Numbered from the stretch's first letter, positions 21,600-33,889 are shown. The stretch is DNA of 64,000 nucleotides from Phocoena phocoena (GCF_963924675.1 NC_089238.1:42178879-42242878), one strand, 5' to 3'. Program-made: numbers and translations. Notes: generated by a model not told the origin, from the sequence alone.

Positions 21600-21838
21600 G
21601 CATCTCAAAAACACAACACAGAAAGACAGACGTACACCCTGTGTGATTCCAAAATCAAACGAGACAAATCTAGGTGACAGAAATCAGAACAGCGGCTGCC
21701 CAGGGTTGCGGGGCCACTGACTGAAAAGGGGTACTAGGCAAATTTCCGAAGAGATGCAAACACTTATATCTTGATTTGGGTGGTAGTTTACACGAGTGTT
21801 TGCTATTTTCAAGATTCACTGACCTGCACTAAAATGTT
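21600..21838 (+). repeat. Possible L1 3' UTR fragment, sense
   Basis: 'gacagaaatcagaacagcgg', 'ctgcccagggttgcgggg', 'gtggtagtttacacgagtgt' resemble an L1 3' UTR. Weak assignment. Confidence 0.4.
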
Positions 21839-22165
21839 GACATTCGATTATATGTAAAATAAGGGTTACTCGAACACTGCAATACGATGACAGTCAATCT
21901 GATAACCAGGGTCGGCTACTAAGCGACTAACGAGGTAGCATATAGACAGTGGATACTTGGACAAAGGGATAATTCACGACCCTGGCGGGCTGGAGCAGGA
22001 TGGCATGAGATTTCATTAAGCTACTCAGAATTGTGCACAATTTAAAACGTATAAATTCCTTATTTCTGGAATTTTCCATGTAATATTTTCGGACCTTGGT
22101 TGACTGCGGGTAACTGAAACGGTGGAAAGCAAAACCGTGGATAACGGATGGGGATAACATAGAAA
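21838..22165 (-). mobile_element. Tigger2/MER28-like DNA transposon fragment
   Basis: On the minus strand the end near 22165 reads CCATCCGTTATCCACGGTTT, then AGTTACCCGCAGTCAACC, then AATATTACATGGAAAATTCC. Further along come AGCTTAATGAAATCTCATGC and CCCTTATTTTACAT. This order matches the 5' part of Tigger2-class (MER28-related) elements. The transposase region is absent, so it is a one-ended or deleted copy. Confidence 0.7.
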
Positions 22166-23585
22166 ATGGCTGGAATGATACGCATACTGTTATAACCTGT
22201 ATGAATTATTTTGCAAAACTCAGGTATAAGAAAATGCACGTTTCTCAATTTTGCAGGAGTCAAACTTAAATACAACTCTCTCTGTACCTTTCCAGGTGAT
22301 GGTGGGTGATACAACCTCAATCATTTTTGGCCACACTGCCCACTTGGCCTTATGAGATTAAAGAAGTATCTGGGGTTTAGGAAATTCAGAAAAACTGGAG
22401 AAGGGCCTTTGGTCCACATGGTGGTCCGTGAGATGCTCATTGTTCTGTGTGGTTTACTTGAAGGTGAAAGGCTCAGATTCAGTGTCGGGCTCGATCATCA
22501 GGATCCTCTTGGAGGGTCCCAAAACCTAAGAGATGTTTAGTGCTCAGTCTTCCTGACGCCACCAGCCACCTCCGTCCTGCCACCTTCGTCCTGCCACCTT
22601 CTGGGGCTCTATGTGGGATTGTTACTCTGGAACTTGCCCTCCCTTCATCCCCCAGCGGGTTTGCACTTTAAAAAAACTATCTTGCAGAGAATGGGGGCAG
22701 CTAGAGAGGATTTGGGGAGACCCATTAAAGCTGGTAAATCCCCAAGTTGGACTCAGCCTCAGCTTTCATTAAATAGCAAATGGGGAAACTGGGAAAGGAG
22801 AAAGAAAAAAAAAATTTAATCTTCTAAGGGTTTTGCAAACAATTGGAGTAATTAAAAGTTCTCAGAAGTAGCCGGTGGTGCCCTTTTCACTGAGGGAATG
22901 TGGGCCAAGCATGATATATTAAAAGAGAGGGAGCTGCTCTATTGAAGTTAAAAATAATCTTCTGTCACATGGCTAATTTGTTGGAATGCAGCAATTAAAG
23001 GGCTCTGGGCTGAGAGAGCTGGAAGCAGCTGGGGAGCTTGCAGGCAGAGTGCATGCCCTGGGGACTGTTTGCAGAGAGAGAAAACACTGTCACAGCTGAC
23101 TTGGGGCACCTTATCAGAAAGCCCATAAAGGGGGCAGGAAGAAGGAAAAGTGGGGTTGAGTTCAGAGCGTGACCTGTGGGTTTATCAGACAGTGAAGGGA
23201 TGTCAGGACTTGTCACCTGTGCTCTGGGATGCTGATTCACTCAGCAAGGTTTCCCCTTCACTTTGAAAACGCATGCCTTTGAATCCATTTCAAAGGAACA
23301 CATAACCCAAAGGAGCACTTTGATCCTAAATCCATGGGAAAAAACCAATCTATACAGTCTTTAGGGGCAAAGCTCAGGCCAAGAATATAAATCCTAGATT
23401 GGGGAGTTGGGGTGTTTTAAAAGTTTTTGCAATTTTTGAGTTGAAAGAGTTTTAAGAAAAAAGTTATCTGGTATAATATCTGAATTTTCCAGGTGAGGCA
23501 ACAAGCTACGAGAGGCTGATTTGTCCAAGGTCACTCAACGAGCAAGTGACAGAAGCTAGGTTCTAACTCGGGTCTTTAACTAGAG
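22166..23585. other. Intergenic, nothing recognised
   Basis: Unique-looking. A short tandem motif (ccacctccgtcctg / ccaccttcgtcctg) lies at 22564-22605. No coding region is supportable. Confidence 0.45.
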
Positions 23586-23589
23586 AGGG

Positions 23590-23800
23590 AACATGGTGGT
23601 TAGGAAGTGCAGGATTCCCATGACCCTGATGTGGAATCCTGCCTCTAGGGGCTGTGGAATGCTCTTACAACCCCTAACCGTCTCATCTCAGTTTTACCTT
23701 GTGTAGAGTAGTAATAACAGTAGTACCCACCACCTAGAATTGTTAAAATGCATGTGAAGTGTTTAATGTCTAGCCTAGAGTAAATGCTTAATAAAGTGTG
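23590..23800 (+). repeat. MIR SINE, sense
   Basis: 'catggtggttaggaagtgca', 'aaccgtctcatctcagtttt', 'gtagtacccaccacctagaa', 'agtaaatgcttaataaagtg'. Confidence 0.65.
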
Positions 23801-23802
23801 AG

Positions 23803-24207
23803 GACTTCCCTGGTGGCACAGTGGTTAAGAATCCGCCTGCCAATGCAGGGGACACGGGTTCGAGCCCTGGTCCGGGAAGATCCCACATGCCACAGAGCAA
23901 CTAAGCCCATGCGCCACTACTGAGCCTGCGCTCTAGAGCCCACGAGCCACAACTACTGAGCCCGCGAGCCACAACTACTGAGCCCACATGCCACAACTAC
24001 TGAAGCCCGCGCGCCACAACTACTGAAGCCCGCCCACCTAGAGCCTGTGCTCCGCAACAAGAGAAGCCACCGCAATGAGAAGCCCGCACACCACCACGAA
24101 GGGTAGCCCCGGCTCGCAGCAACCAGAGAAAGCCCTCATGCAGCAGTGAAGACCCAACACAGCCAAAAATAAATAAATAAATAAAAATTTAAAAATATAT
24201 AAAAAAA
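23803..24207 (+). repeat. CHR SINE, long form (first of an adjacent pair)
   Basis: Head 'gacttccctggtggcacag', many 'acaactactgagcc' units, an AT-rich tail. Flanked by ataaagtgtgag (23791-23802) and ataaaatgtgag (24207-24218). Confidence 0.88.
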
Positions 24208-24224
24208 TAAAATGTGAGCTGTTG

Positions 24225-24603
24225 GGCTTCCCTGTGGCGCAGTGGTTAAGAATCTGCCTGCCAATGCAGGGGACACGGGTTCGAGCCCGGGTCCGGGAAG
24301 ATCCCACATGCCGAGGAGCAGCTAAGCCCGTGTGCCACAACTACTGAGCCTGCGCTCAAGAGCCCACAAGCCACAACTACTGAGCCTGCGTGCCACAACT
24401 ACTGAGACTGTGCGCCTAGGGCCCGTGCTCCACAACAAGAGAAGCCACCGCAATTTGAAGCCCACGCACCGCAACGAAGAGTAGCCCCCCCCACTCGCTG
24501 CAACTAGAGAAAGCCCACACACAGCAACAAAGACCCAATGCAGCCAAAAATTAAAATAAATAAATTTACCAAAAAAATCCCAAACCCAATTAAAAATAAA
24601 AAA
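24225..24603 (+). repeat. CHR SINE, long form (second of an adjacent pair)
   Basis: Starts 10 bases after the first copy's right target duplication. Flanked by gtgagctgttg at 24214-24224 and 24604-24614. Confidence 0.92.
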
Positions 24604-24614
24604 GTGAGCTGTTG

Positions 24615-25060
24615 TTCTTCCATAGCTTTTTCTACACCACCCTGCATCAATCTTCTATCGCCATTTTGCATGTTAACTTGCCCACACATCCTCTTTGGGT
24701 TGGGTGGGATTGTCTTTCTCTTCTTTCTACCTCCAACTCTCATCCGTTACATATAAAGGAAAAGAGGATCAGTCACTTGCTCCCAGCATTTTCTGCATTC
24801 CAACACACCCATATTGTTTGTCTTCTCTCAAGCTATAGGCCCTCCAGCCTGTGCTTTTAGTATGGTTTCCAAGTTGCTGGCAAGCAGAAGTGGCGTCAAC
24901 ATGAAGAAACAAGTATTGGTGCCCAAAATGCAGTAGCCAGAGCTATCTGAATCTTTTAGAATAATACTTGATCAATTTTCAAATTTATAAAGGGCACCAC
25001 TAAGAGAAGGGGCTCTGAACATCCAATGGATGTTTGAGCTTCATAGCCTAAGCACCCCTG
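24615..25060. other. Intergenic, nothing recognised
   Basis: No gene or named repeat is seen. Confidence 0.45.
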
Positions 25061-25079
25061 GAAAGTGGAGGCCAAGTTC

Positions 25080-25500
25080 TATGTGTGCACGTACATTGCA
25101 AGGAACAGACATCTGCCTGACACTAGCTTGAGCCAAAAAAGGGCAAATTTAGTGGCTCATGTAACCACAAGACTAGATTTCATTTCTGACTACATCAAAG
25201 GGTCAAAAACATCCCCAGGGCATCTTTCTGCTTTGTTGGGCTCCATTTTTTAGAGTCTTGCCACTTGGCAGACAAAACAGCTGTGGAGAGCTCCAAGCTT
25301 TACTTTTTCTCCAGTTCAGTATTCATATAAAGAAGCAGTCTTCCTGCCCTTAGTCCTGTTCCCTGATTGGCTGCCTTCAATCAAGTGCCCATTCCTAAAA
25401 CAACAGGGCCAGGGAAATGAGCTTCTCTCACTGGACAGATTGGATCACATGCCCCATCTGTAAGGAGGGGAGGCAGAGCATCTGATTGGCAGCCCCACTA
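25080..25500. repeat. Probable old interspersed repeat, unassigned
   Basis: 'ctgacactagcttgagccaa', 'aaatttagtggctcatgtaa' and 'ctgtggagagctccaagctt' are phrases common in an old dispersed mammalian element that I cannot name reliably. Confidence 0.35.
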
Positions 25501-26575
25501 GCTTCACATACACTAGAATAGAAACAATTCCTCGCAGGGAAGATGGGGCACAGAGACCAGAAGAAAGGGAAAGGCGGTCAGATATAAATCATTAATACCA
25601 AAGCCCAGCACTTATATGCACTTTTCTGAGGTGGTGGTTTATAACTTGCTTCCTATCCTCAAAATGTTCTATAATCCAAGAAATAGTAAGAACTTCGGGA
25701 GAGGAAAATGCTTTTCCCTCACTCCAAATATTTCCTTCCTGTAGAGGGTCATCATGCCCCAGGCTCCTCTTCATGCCTTCCCTCTCCTGCACTTAGGGGA
25801 AGGAGAGCATTAGGAGAAACTGGGCATGAGTCTCCCAGTGTCTTCCTCTTCCTGGTCACTTAGGATTGAGATGCTGGGAAGGAACACAAGTTCTCTTCCT
25901 CCACATGGGGAGGGCACCCTGGTCCACTGTTGCCTGGGACTGTGGGAAAGTCTGTTGAACTAGGATTCAGGGAAGCCTATTGGGCTCACATGCTCAGCTA
26001 CATTCTGCAATGTATAGCCTTATCAGAAGATAATTCATCTCCTGACCACTTAGACCGCCAGTTGATTCAGAGCCTGAGTAGGGAGGAGGCATGCTATTTA
26101 TTGAGCCCCTTCTCAAAAGTCAACAAGAACCATCCACTTAGGGTATCAGGCACCCACAGATTCATCCTCTCACTCTCCCCTTCCTGGCTGGTTCCCCACA
26201 GGAGGAGCTTGTCTCTGGGAATCCACAGAGATAGTGGAGTGCTGGGAGCAGGCTCAGAGGGAGGCCACAAAAATGATCAAAGGCAAGGAAGCTAGGTTTA
26301 CCACAATAGGTGAGAGAAACGGGGATTATTTCACTTGGAGGGGGCAAAAAGTAAAGCCAGTGGTGGGGTGATTCAGGGGTAGCCTTGACCAGAACCATGC
26401 TGAGGGTGTGGCATCACTGGTATTTTTCCGCAGCCTCACCCTGACCCTGAGCATAGTCATATCTGTCCCTTACCTCTCCTGTCCCACTTGTCTCTTTCTA
26501 TGCCCACCTCTTTGAAAATAAATTGTTCCACTTCCACAGAGGTGTATGAGGCACACAAATCAACTTAAATAAAAT
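25501..26575. other. Intergenic, nothing recognised
   Basis: Moderate GC, no supportable coding region. The short reading frames show no conserved domain. Confidence 0.45.
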
Positions 26576-26579
26576 AACA

Positions 26580-26930
26580 CTATAGTATAATTTCTTTTTG
26601 ATTACAAAAGTGATACACAATCTGTGAGAAGAACTGAAAAGATACGGAAAATTATAAACATGAAAACTAAAATCAACTCGAAACCCTCAACCCTGAGATA
26701 GCTATTAGCTTTTTAGTCTATTATTGTCCAGCCTTCTCTCTCTACATAATTTTAAATGTACTCTTTATTTCTTTAAAAAATTTATAGAAATATTTTAAAT
26801 AAAATAGCGGCATGTAGTGTAAAAGATGAAAATGGTATATTATGCTATTTCTCTTACTATTATGATCTATGTGTACTATAAAGTGAATATTTTTTATTGT
26901 TACCACTTCCTTTTGTCTTTCCTGGCCTTA
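26580..26930 (-). repeat. L1-like 3' fragment, antisense
   Basis: 'attacaaaagtgatacacaa ... gatacggaaaattataaaca ... ctgagatagctattag' resembles the same old family as 3180-3665 and 63735-63960. Confidence 0.4.
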
Positions 26931-27172
26931 GGAATGGTTGACATTAATGGCACTTATTTGAGAGGAAAGTACTTGTGTCCTGAGACCCATTTTAGAGACA
27001 GGGAACTGTGACTACCCATAGCCACACCCAACTCCTGCTTGTGTGGCCAGGATCACAGGGCACAGAAACAATTTCCTAACATAATAGATAACTGTTGAGA
27101 AAAGGGAGTGAAAAAGGTGGCTTCCATAAGCCAGGGTTCTTGACCTTCCTTCTCTATCAGAAATACCCATCA

Positions 27173-27508
27173 AGGGGCTTCCCTGGTGGTGCAGTCCTTA
27201 AGAATCCACCTGCCAACGCAGGGGACACGGGTTCAAGCCCTGGCCTGCGAAGATCCCATATGCCGCAGAGCAACTAAGCCCGTGTGCCACAACTGCTGAG
27301 CCTGCGCTCTAGAGCCCGCGAGCCACAACTATGGAGCCTGAGTGCCACAACTACTGAGCCCATGCCCCTAGAGCCTGTGCTCCACAACAGGAGAAGCCAC
27401 CTCAATAAGCCCACACACCGCGACGAAGAGTAGCCCCTACTCGCCGCAACTAGAGAAAGCCCTTGCGCATCAATCAAGACCCCAGGCAGACAAAATAAAT
27501 AAATAAAA
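27173..27508 (+). repeat. CHR SINE, long form
   Basis: Target duplication agaaatacccatca at 27159-27172 and 27509-27522. Tail aaaataaataaataaaa. Confidence 0.93.
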
Positions 27509-27522
27509 AGAAATACCCATCA

Positions 27523-28015
27523 CATCTACCACAGTGGCCTCCCCAGCTCCAAGATTTTGATTCTGGGAGCATATAGCTGCAAGTGAACAAAGAGTCAGGG
27601 GAAAGTTCTTTATCAGCAGGAGAATTATTTTATTCAATGTGTTTCCTTACATTAGTTGGGACAATAAGGGGAAAGAATGAGAAGAAATAAAAGGCCAGTT
27701 ACTCAGGCCACTTTTAATGAATCACCCCCCAGTGTCACTACCCATCCCCAGTCAGGAAAAGCTTGAGTTTTTCCATGCCAAGAAAAACAGAGGGCAGGAA
27801 GAAACAAATTACGACCTTGTTTGTGTTTTGTGTCTTAACTATTTGATTTATAGGCCCAGATCCAATGATTATGGATGAAAGAAAATATCCCAGTGTCCCA
27901 AACCTAACCTGAACTTAACCGGGGTGGGTCTCACGTCCACTGCTCAAAGTTAATGCAAAGTTAAAATGCTTTAAGAATAAAGGTTCAGGGTTTGGGGCTG
28001 CCTGAGCAGGCCAGT
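27523..28015. other. Intergenic, nothing recognised
   Basis: No gene or named repeat is seen. Confidence 0.45.
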
Positions 28016-28039
28016 GGCAAGGCCAAATTCTTTTCTCAT

Positions 28040-28280
28040 CACCCCAATTAGGATGACTACTATGAAAAAATAAAAAAATAATAAGTATTGGTGAGAATGT
28101 GGAGAAATTGGAGCCCTTGTGCACTGTTGGTGGGAATGTAAAATGGTACAGCTGCTATGGAAAACAGTATACAGTTCCTCAAAAAATTAAAAATAGAATT
28201 ACCATAAGATCTAGCAATTTCATTTCCAGGTACTCAAAAGAATTAAAATCAGGGTCTCAAAGAGACCTACACCTAAATAT
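28040..28280 (+). repeat. L1 ORF2 C-terminal fragment, sense
   Basis: 'ggtgagaatgtggagaaatt', 'gcactgttggtgggaatgta', 'gctatggaaaacagtataca' and 'tctagcaatttcatttccag' are the standard end of L1 ORF2. Truncated on both sides. Confidence 0.75.
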
Positions 28281-28289
28281 TATTGTTTT

Positions 28290-29030
28290 TGGTTGGTCTG
28301 TTGTTTGCCCAACCATTATTCCTTGTCCTGGGAGGCAGTGGCTAATACATTTGCCTTTAAATCTATTAATGCCCCTCCAGGTAGCTGCCTCAGACTTGGG
28401 AGAGTTCTGAGTTAGGCAAAATGAGGGCAAGTCTTTTGATCTGGCCCTTCAGGGAGCCACCAGACTGGTTGAAATGAACAACCACAATTCTTTAAGAATG
28501 AGGTCACTTCTACTACCTCCAGGACTAAGAACTTGTACTAGGAATGGGCGCTGTTTTTGTCAAAGCTTCTGCCAAACTGAAGAGTAGGGGATGGGACAGG
28601 GTAATTTAAAACACCACAGAGCTCTCTGACTGAGAATCAACTGTTTTTTCCTTGATTAAGCATTCACCTGGTTGTTATAATCTTTTGCTTAGTTTCCAGA
28701 ATGCCAATAAAGTTGATTTTGAGAGTAAAAAAGAAAAGAAAAATATCATGTAGCCATGAACTCTCTAGAAAGAAAACAGAATGATGCGATGGACCAAGTA
28801 TCCACTTAGGATGTGGTGGCTCACTGAGGCCTCACCCAGGGGTTGACACTTAACCAGAGATTAGAATGATAAAATCTAAATGTGAAGTTGGGCAGAGAGA
28901 ATACCCCTAAAGTAAGCTTGTGCTCGGCATGTAGAAATCAAACCATCTCAACTCAAAAGAGATTCTTGGCCATTAAGATTATTTTTCAGATTGATCTAGA
29001 TGGAAGGTTGATAAATTCATTTCTGACTCT
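28290..29030. other. Intergenic, nothing recognised
   Basis: No gene or named repeat is seen. Confidence 0.45.
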
Positions 29031-29039
29031 GAAGTATAG

Positions 29040-29780
29040 AAAAAGTTCTTTGACCTCACTCATAAGAGAAATGCAAGTCAGACCTAGAGTATGATACAGT
29101 TTTAAAAATGTCTGATTTTTATACTCCAGAAACTTTGATAACACACTCTGTGGGGCTCTGAGGAAACTGGCACTCATGTGCGTTGCCAGTGAGAATATAA
29201 ATTTGTACAATTGCTATGAAGGGCAGTGAGAATATAAATTGGGGCAGTTGCTAACAGTACGGATGCCTGTGCTTTTGGCTTAGAAGTCCCATTTTTTCTT
29301 GTACGTGTGTACAGTGATATAAGATCAAAGTTATTAATTACAGCATTATTTGTAATTCCAAAACACTGGAAACCCAAATCTCCATCAGTAGGAGACTAGT
29401 TAAATTATGATACATTCATACCAAACTATGAATACTGAACTATGGGAAACTATGCAACTGTAAAAATAAATGAGGAGGCACTTTATGTATTATTATCTAA
29501 ACATATCTAAGATGTCATTAAGTAAAAATAGCAAGATGCAGAACTGTGATGTTTAGCACCTTTTATATATGTGAGTAAAACTAAGTATAAATATTTATAT
29601 TTACTTGCATTTGCATAGAGAAACTCAGGAAGGATACACAAAAAGTTATTAAGTAATTATCTGGGGTGGGTGAGTGGAAGGGAATGGAAAGTATATAGAA
29701 AAGGTGGTCAAGAGACTTTTTATTGAGATGTTTAATTTTTTTTTCTTTTTAGTTTTGAGCCTTGTGAAGTATTAAGGACT
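29040..29780 (+). repeat. Old L1 3' fragment, sense, with a local duplication
   Basis: 'acctcactcataagagaaat', 'ggaaacccaaatctccatca', 'ttaaattatgatacattcat', 'actatgcaactgtaaaaata' mark an old L1 3' end. A 17-base unit, cagtgagaatataaatt, is repeated about 37 bases apart (29188 and 29225). Confidence 0.6.
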
Positions 29781-29972
29781 TAAAAAATTAAATTTAAAAC
29801 TTGTTCCCTCTACTACCCCTTATCTTAATTTATTAATTTATCACTTAATCTGTAACCATTGTTCACTGCCCTCAGACACTCTCCTGAGAAAGTGTCTACT
29901 TAAATGAATGTGGATGATGGTTTATAAAAAGTACATTAGTGCATATAAATTATATCTTTAAAAATCTGATTT

Positions 29973-30283
29973 AGGGACTTTCCTGGTGGGGCAGTGGTTA
30001 AGAATCCAGCTGCCGATGCAGGGGACACGGGTTAAAGCCCTGGTCAGGGAAGATCCCACATGCCGCCGAGCAACTAAGCCCATGCGCCACAACTACTGAG
30101 CCTGCGCTCTAGAGCCCCCGAGCGACAGCTACTGAGCCCGCGTGCCACAACTACTGAAGCCCACGCGCCTAGAGCCCGTGCTCCGCAACAAGAGAAGCCA
30201 CCACAATGAGAAGCCTGCACACAGCAATGTAGAGTAGCCCCCGCTCGCTGCAACTAGAGGAAGCCCGCGCGCAGCAACGAAGA
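29973..30283 (+). repeat. CHR SINE, long form without tail
   Basis: Head 'agggactttcctggtggggc' and full body, but the sequence stops at 'gcagcaacgaagaga' without the usual A-rich tail, so the 3' end looks lost. Confidence 0.88.
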
Positions 30284-30690
30284 GATTAATACAGTCATGG
30301 AGGAGCTTTCTGTGCCTTGCTACTCATCTTCTACAGACTAGATAAAGGTCACTGACCAAAGACAACTGAAGCATCCTGAGGGCAAAACCAGCCTAAAGGA
30401 AACTTTGTGTTTATGGAAACATTACAATTTTTCAAAGTGGCCTTTGGCTCAGTAGACTGTAGTAAAAACAATGGCATCATCCAGTCTCTGAACTAGACCA
30501 TCTTTATCGAAAAGAACCTCTCACAGGATAAAGAACTTATAAGTGTTAACGTCTTTTCACATCCATGTTTTTTGTCGGCCCCACGTCTGGGAAGTATTGT
30601 AGCCTCTTTACGTTTTTCAGTCCCCTCCTTATGCCCTTCCCCTAACCACTGAATTAGACTTCTAACACTCTTAAGCTTTGTCTGTTTTTT
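30284..30690. other. Intergenic, nothing recognised
   Basis: No gene or named repeat is seen. Confidence 0.45.
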
Positions 30691-30694
30691 CCTC

Positions 30695-31070
30695 AGCAGC
30701 TTTATTGAGATATAACTCACATACCATGTAAATCACCTATTGAAAGTATACAATTCAGTATCTTTTAGCATAGTTACAGGGTTGTGCCACCATCACTGCA
30801 GTCTAATTTTAGAACATTGTCACCGCCCCTCAAAAAGAAACTTCATACCCATTAGTGGTCACTTCCCATTTCTCCCAACCCCCTCGGCCATGTACAACCA
30901 CTAAATCTACTTTGTCTCTATAGATGTGCCTTTTCTCGAAATTTCACATAAATGAAATCATACAGTATGTGGTCTATTGTGATTGGCTTCTTTCACTTAG
31001 CATGATGCTTTCAAGGTACATCCATGTTTTAGCATGCTATTTTTACTGCTGAATTATATTTCATTGTAAG
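30695..31070 (-). repeat. L1 3'-end fragment, antisense
   Basis: 'gctttattgagatataactc', 'gttgtgccaccatcactgca', 'ggcttctttcacttagcatg' is the antisense of an old L1 3' region. Confidence 0.65.
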
Positions 31071-31122
31071 GACACACATACACATATACATGTGCATATA
31101 TAGATATATAGATATACATAAA
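31070..31122. repeat. Microsatellite-like ACACAT/ATAG stretch
   Basis: Low-complexity acacat, acat and atagat units adjoining the L1 fragment. Confidence 0.7.
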
Positions 31123-31129
31123 TTTTGTT

Positions 31130-31980
31130 TTTGAAACATATGAATATTTAGTACATGTTAAAAACAAAAAACATTAAAAGGAAGAAAAGTGGGTGTACTG
31201 AAGCCAGGAACCAAAATCCAGGGTAGAAAGCATCCTTATGGATGGCTCTTTGCACAGCTACAGTTTCTTTTGATTCTAGAAACTGGGCTGGGCTGTGGGA
31301 ATGGAGCCCCACAGTCATAAAACTCAATACGATGGCTCTGGGGGAAGGCTCCAGAAGAGGCTGCCCAACAGGCCAGAGAGGTCAGGCTGGCCGGGGGGGT
31401 TGGAACAACACTAGGATGCTTGGAATCAAGTAACTCTCCCCGAGGCCACATCTTGGACAATATGGGCTCTTAACTTTGCAGTTTCCTGAAGCTTCCCTGA
31501 TACTGGATGGCCAGGCCTGGCTCTGGGAAGGGGAGGAGAGTGTTGGACTGTGATGGCTTTAAGAGTTTGTCTTCCCACTGGCAGGGGATGAAAATAGGTT
31601 GTCAGGGGACATAATACCTTGAGAAGGGTGAGAACAGATTTGAGGGCTACCTTATTGTATTCTATTCTTGGAACAGGAAAGGGGAACTTCCCCCTCAAAA
31701 AGAGTGTGAGAACCCAGGAAGTGTGTTTGATGTCTGCAAAAAAATGGGACAGAATCCTGTTTCTTGCTCTATTCTCAAGGAGCATGCACAGTGTCTTTCT
31801 TGACAGTTTCCTGTTCCATTTCCACCATTTATACAAAAGCAGTAAAATGAGCTTGCAAGGTAAATAATGAGTACCCTGGAGCAGCATCTCACACACCAGC
31901 CTGTTATCTGAGATAAATTTCAGAGCACACAGCTGGACAGCGATGGGGAGAGGATTTTCTAATACATATGTAAAAACAGT
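31130..31980. other. Intergenic, nothing recognised
   Basis: A 156-codon minus-strand frame (31426-31896) and shorter frames on both strands show no domain and no codon pattern I trust. Treated as non-coding. Confidence 0.5.
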
Positions 31981-31984
31981 GAAA

Positions 31985-32052
31985 GTAAAATGTTAATGTT
32001 GAAATGTTTTGTATGGTAGTAAAATGTTAATGTTAAAATGTTTTATATGGTA
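31985..32052. repeat. Tandem duplication, two 34-base units
   Basis: Units 31985-32018 and 32019-32052 both begin gtaaaatgttaatgtt and differ at only two positions by eye. Confidence 0.85.
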
Positions 32053-32280
32053 AATGCCATCTTCCTCTTAAGAGAGTAAATTTCCTTGAGAACTGGGTCT
32101 CATTTATAGCACCTAGAAATTATAACTCCAAACTAGCCAGCATTTACTGAGGACACTGCGGCAGGCACTGTGCTGAGTTTTGTTTAATATATAGACACAG
32201 TACTTAGCTGTAGTTACTCAGTAAATATTTATTAAAGAGCTTGAAAAAAAACTATCAAAGACAGTCAAGAAGAGAAAACT

Positions 32281-32620
32281 GGGGACTTCCCTGGTGGTGC
32301 AGTGGTTAAGAATCTGCCTGCCAATGCAGGGAACACGAGTTCAAGCCCTGGTCCAGGAAGATCCCACATGCCCCGGAGCAACTAAGCCTGTGTGCCACAA
32401 CTGCTGAGCCTGCACTCTAGAGCCTGTGAGCCACAACTAGTGAAGCCCGCACGCCTAGAGCCCGTGCTCCACAACAAGAGAAGACACCGCAGTGAGAAGC
32501 CCACGCACCCCAAAGAAGAGTAGCCCCCCCTCATTGCAACTAGAGAAAGCCTGCGTACAGCAATGAAGACCCAACGCAGCCAAAAATAATAAACAAAATA
32601 AAATAAAATTTATTTTAAAA
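32281..32620 (+). repeat. CHR SINE, long form
   Basis: Head 'ggggacttccctggtggtgc', body, and a tail of aataataaacaaaataaaat type. Confidence 0.9.
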
Positions 32621-32624
32621 AAAC

Positions 32625-33126
32625 TGCAGAACAACATTCCTCATGAATATAAGCCCAAAGATCCTTAAAAAAATTGTAGAAAATTGAACTTAACAATATA
32701 TAAAAAAAGACTAACATTGTAACCAAGTGAGGTTTATCCCAGAAATGCAAAGATGGTTAAGTTTTGGAAAACTGTTCAAAGTAATTCACCATATTCACAG
32801 AATAAAGGAGAAAAATCAAACGATTATCATCCTAATAGATGCAGAAAAAATGTTCAACAGGCTTCAATCTCCTTTTATGATTTAAAGAGAAAAAAAGAAA
32901 ACACTTCAGGAAAGAAGGTAGATAGGAGAATTCTTCCCTCTATCAGATGAAGAGTATCTACTGAAAAATCTAGACATCATACTTAATTGTGAAAGACTGA
33001 ACGCTTTCCTCCTAAGATTGGGAACAAGCTAGAGTTGCTCATTTCACCATTTTTATTCAGTGTTCTACTAGAAATGCTAGTGTAAAATAGTCCTTGTCAG
33101 TGATATAAGGAAGAAAAAAAGGCATA
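32625..33126 (+). repeat. L1 ORF2 reverse-transcriptase region fragment, sense
   Basis: 'aagtgaggtttatcccagaa', 'attcaccatattcacagaat', 'tagatgcagaaaaaatgttc' and 'tcagtgttctactagaaatg' are landmark segments of L1 ORF2. Frame disrupted. Confidence 0.75.
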
Positions 33127-33128
33127 CA

Positions 33129-33319
33129 GGGCTTCTCTAGTGGCATAGTGGTTGAGAGTCTGTCTGCCGATGCCAGGGACACGGATTCGTGCCCCGGTCC
33201 GGGAAGTTCCCACATGCTGCGGAGCGGCTAGGCCCATGAGCCATGGCCGCGGAGCCTGTGCTCTGCAACGGGAGAGGCCACAACAGTGAGAGGCCCGCGT
33301 ACCTCAAAAAAAAAAAAAG
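33129..33319 (+). repeat. CHR SINE, short-body form
   Basis: Head 'gggcttctctagtggcatag', body 'ggcccatgagccatggccgc', poly(A) at about 33306-33318. Confidence 0.9.
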
Positions 33320-33875
33320 AGGTAGTGGGGAAAGTCAGTATATATGTGATTTTGGTGAAGGGGGAGTACATGCAATCACGCACATATTTTTTGCAGAAGT
33401 TTTCTGCTAGTCTTGTGAAGATTACTGCTAGTCACGAGGAGCAGACATCACCATGAAGGATTTTAGTGCTTTTCTAGATTCGAGGAGATGCAAGAATTGG
33501 GCTCATAAAATTGTCTCCTGAAAATATCTATCTGAAGACCTGTTCTGCCAGTTTTTCCCAGAGCACAGAGTGCCTCATTCCTGATCTCCAGCCTAACTCC
33601 TTTCAGTGGGTGTTGAAGGTCAGCAGCTGCTGACTCATAATTTGATCCTTGTAGAGGTAGATGGCAAATGCCAATTTGTAGGCGACATCTTTAATCCTAG
33701 GCTTCTTCACAGCATCATGAAGCGTTCTAAGATGGTTAAGATGGAAACTTCAAGGCCTCTTGAAGTCTAGACATAACTTGCACAGTATCACTTCTGCCAC
33801 AATCTGTTGGCGAAAGTAAGTAACAAAGCAAGCCAACATTCAAGGTGAGGAGGAGACTCCACGTCTGGACAGGAG
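33320..33875. other. Intergenic, nothing recognised
   Basis: No gene or named repeat is seen. Confidence 0.4.
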
Positions 33876-33889
33876 GGAATCTGCATTTT

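Noticed and set aside
31426..31896. 156-codon minus-strand open frame in intergenic DNA
   Set aside because: No family resemblance, no splice or promoter context; low-complexity chance frame.
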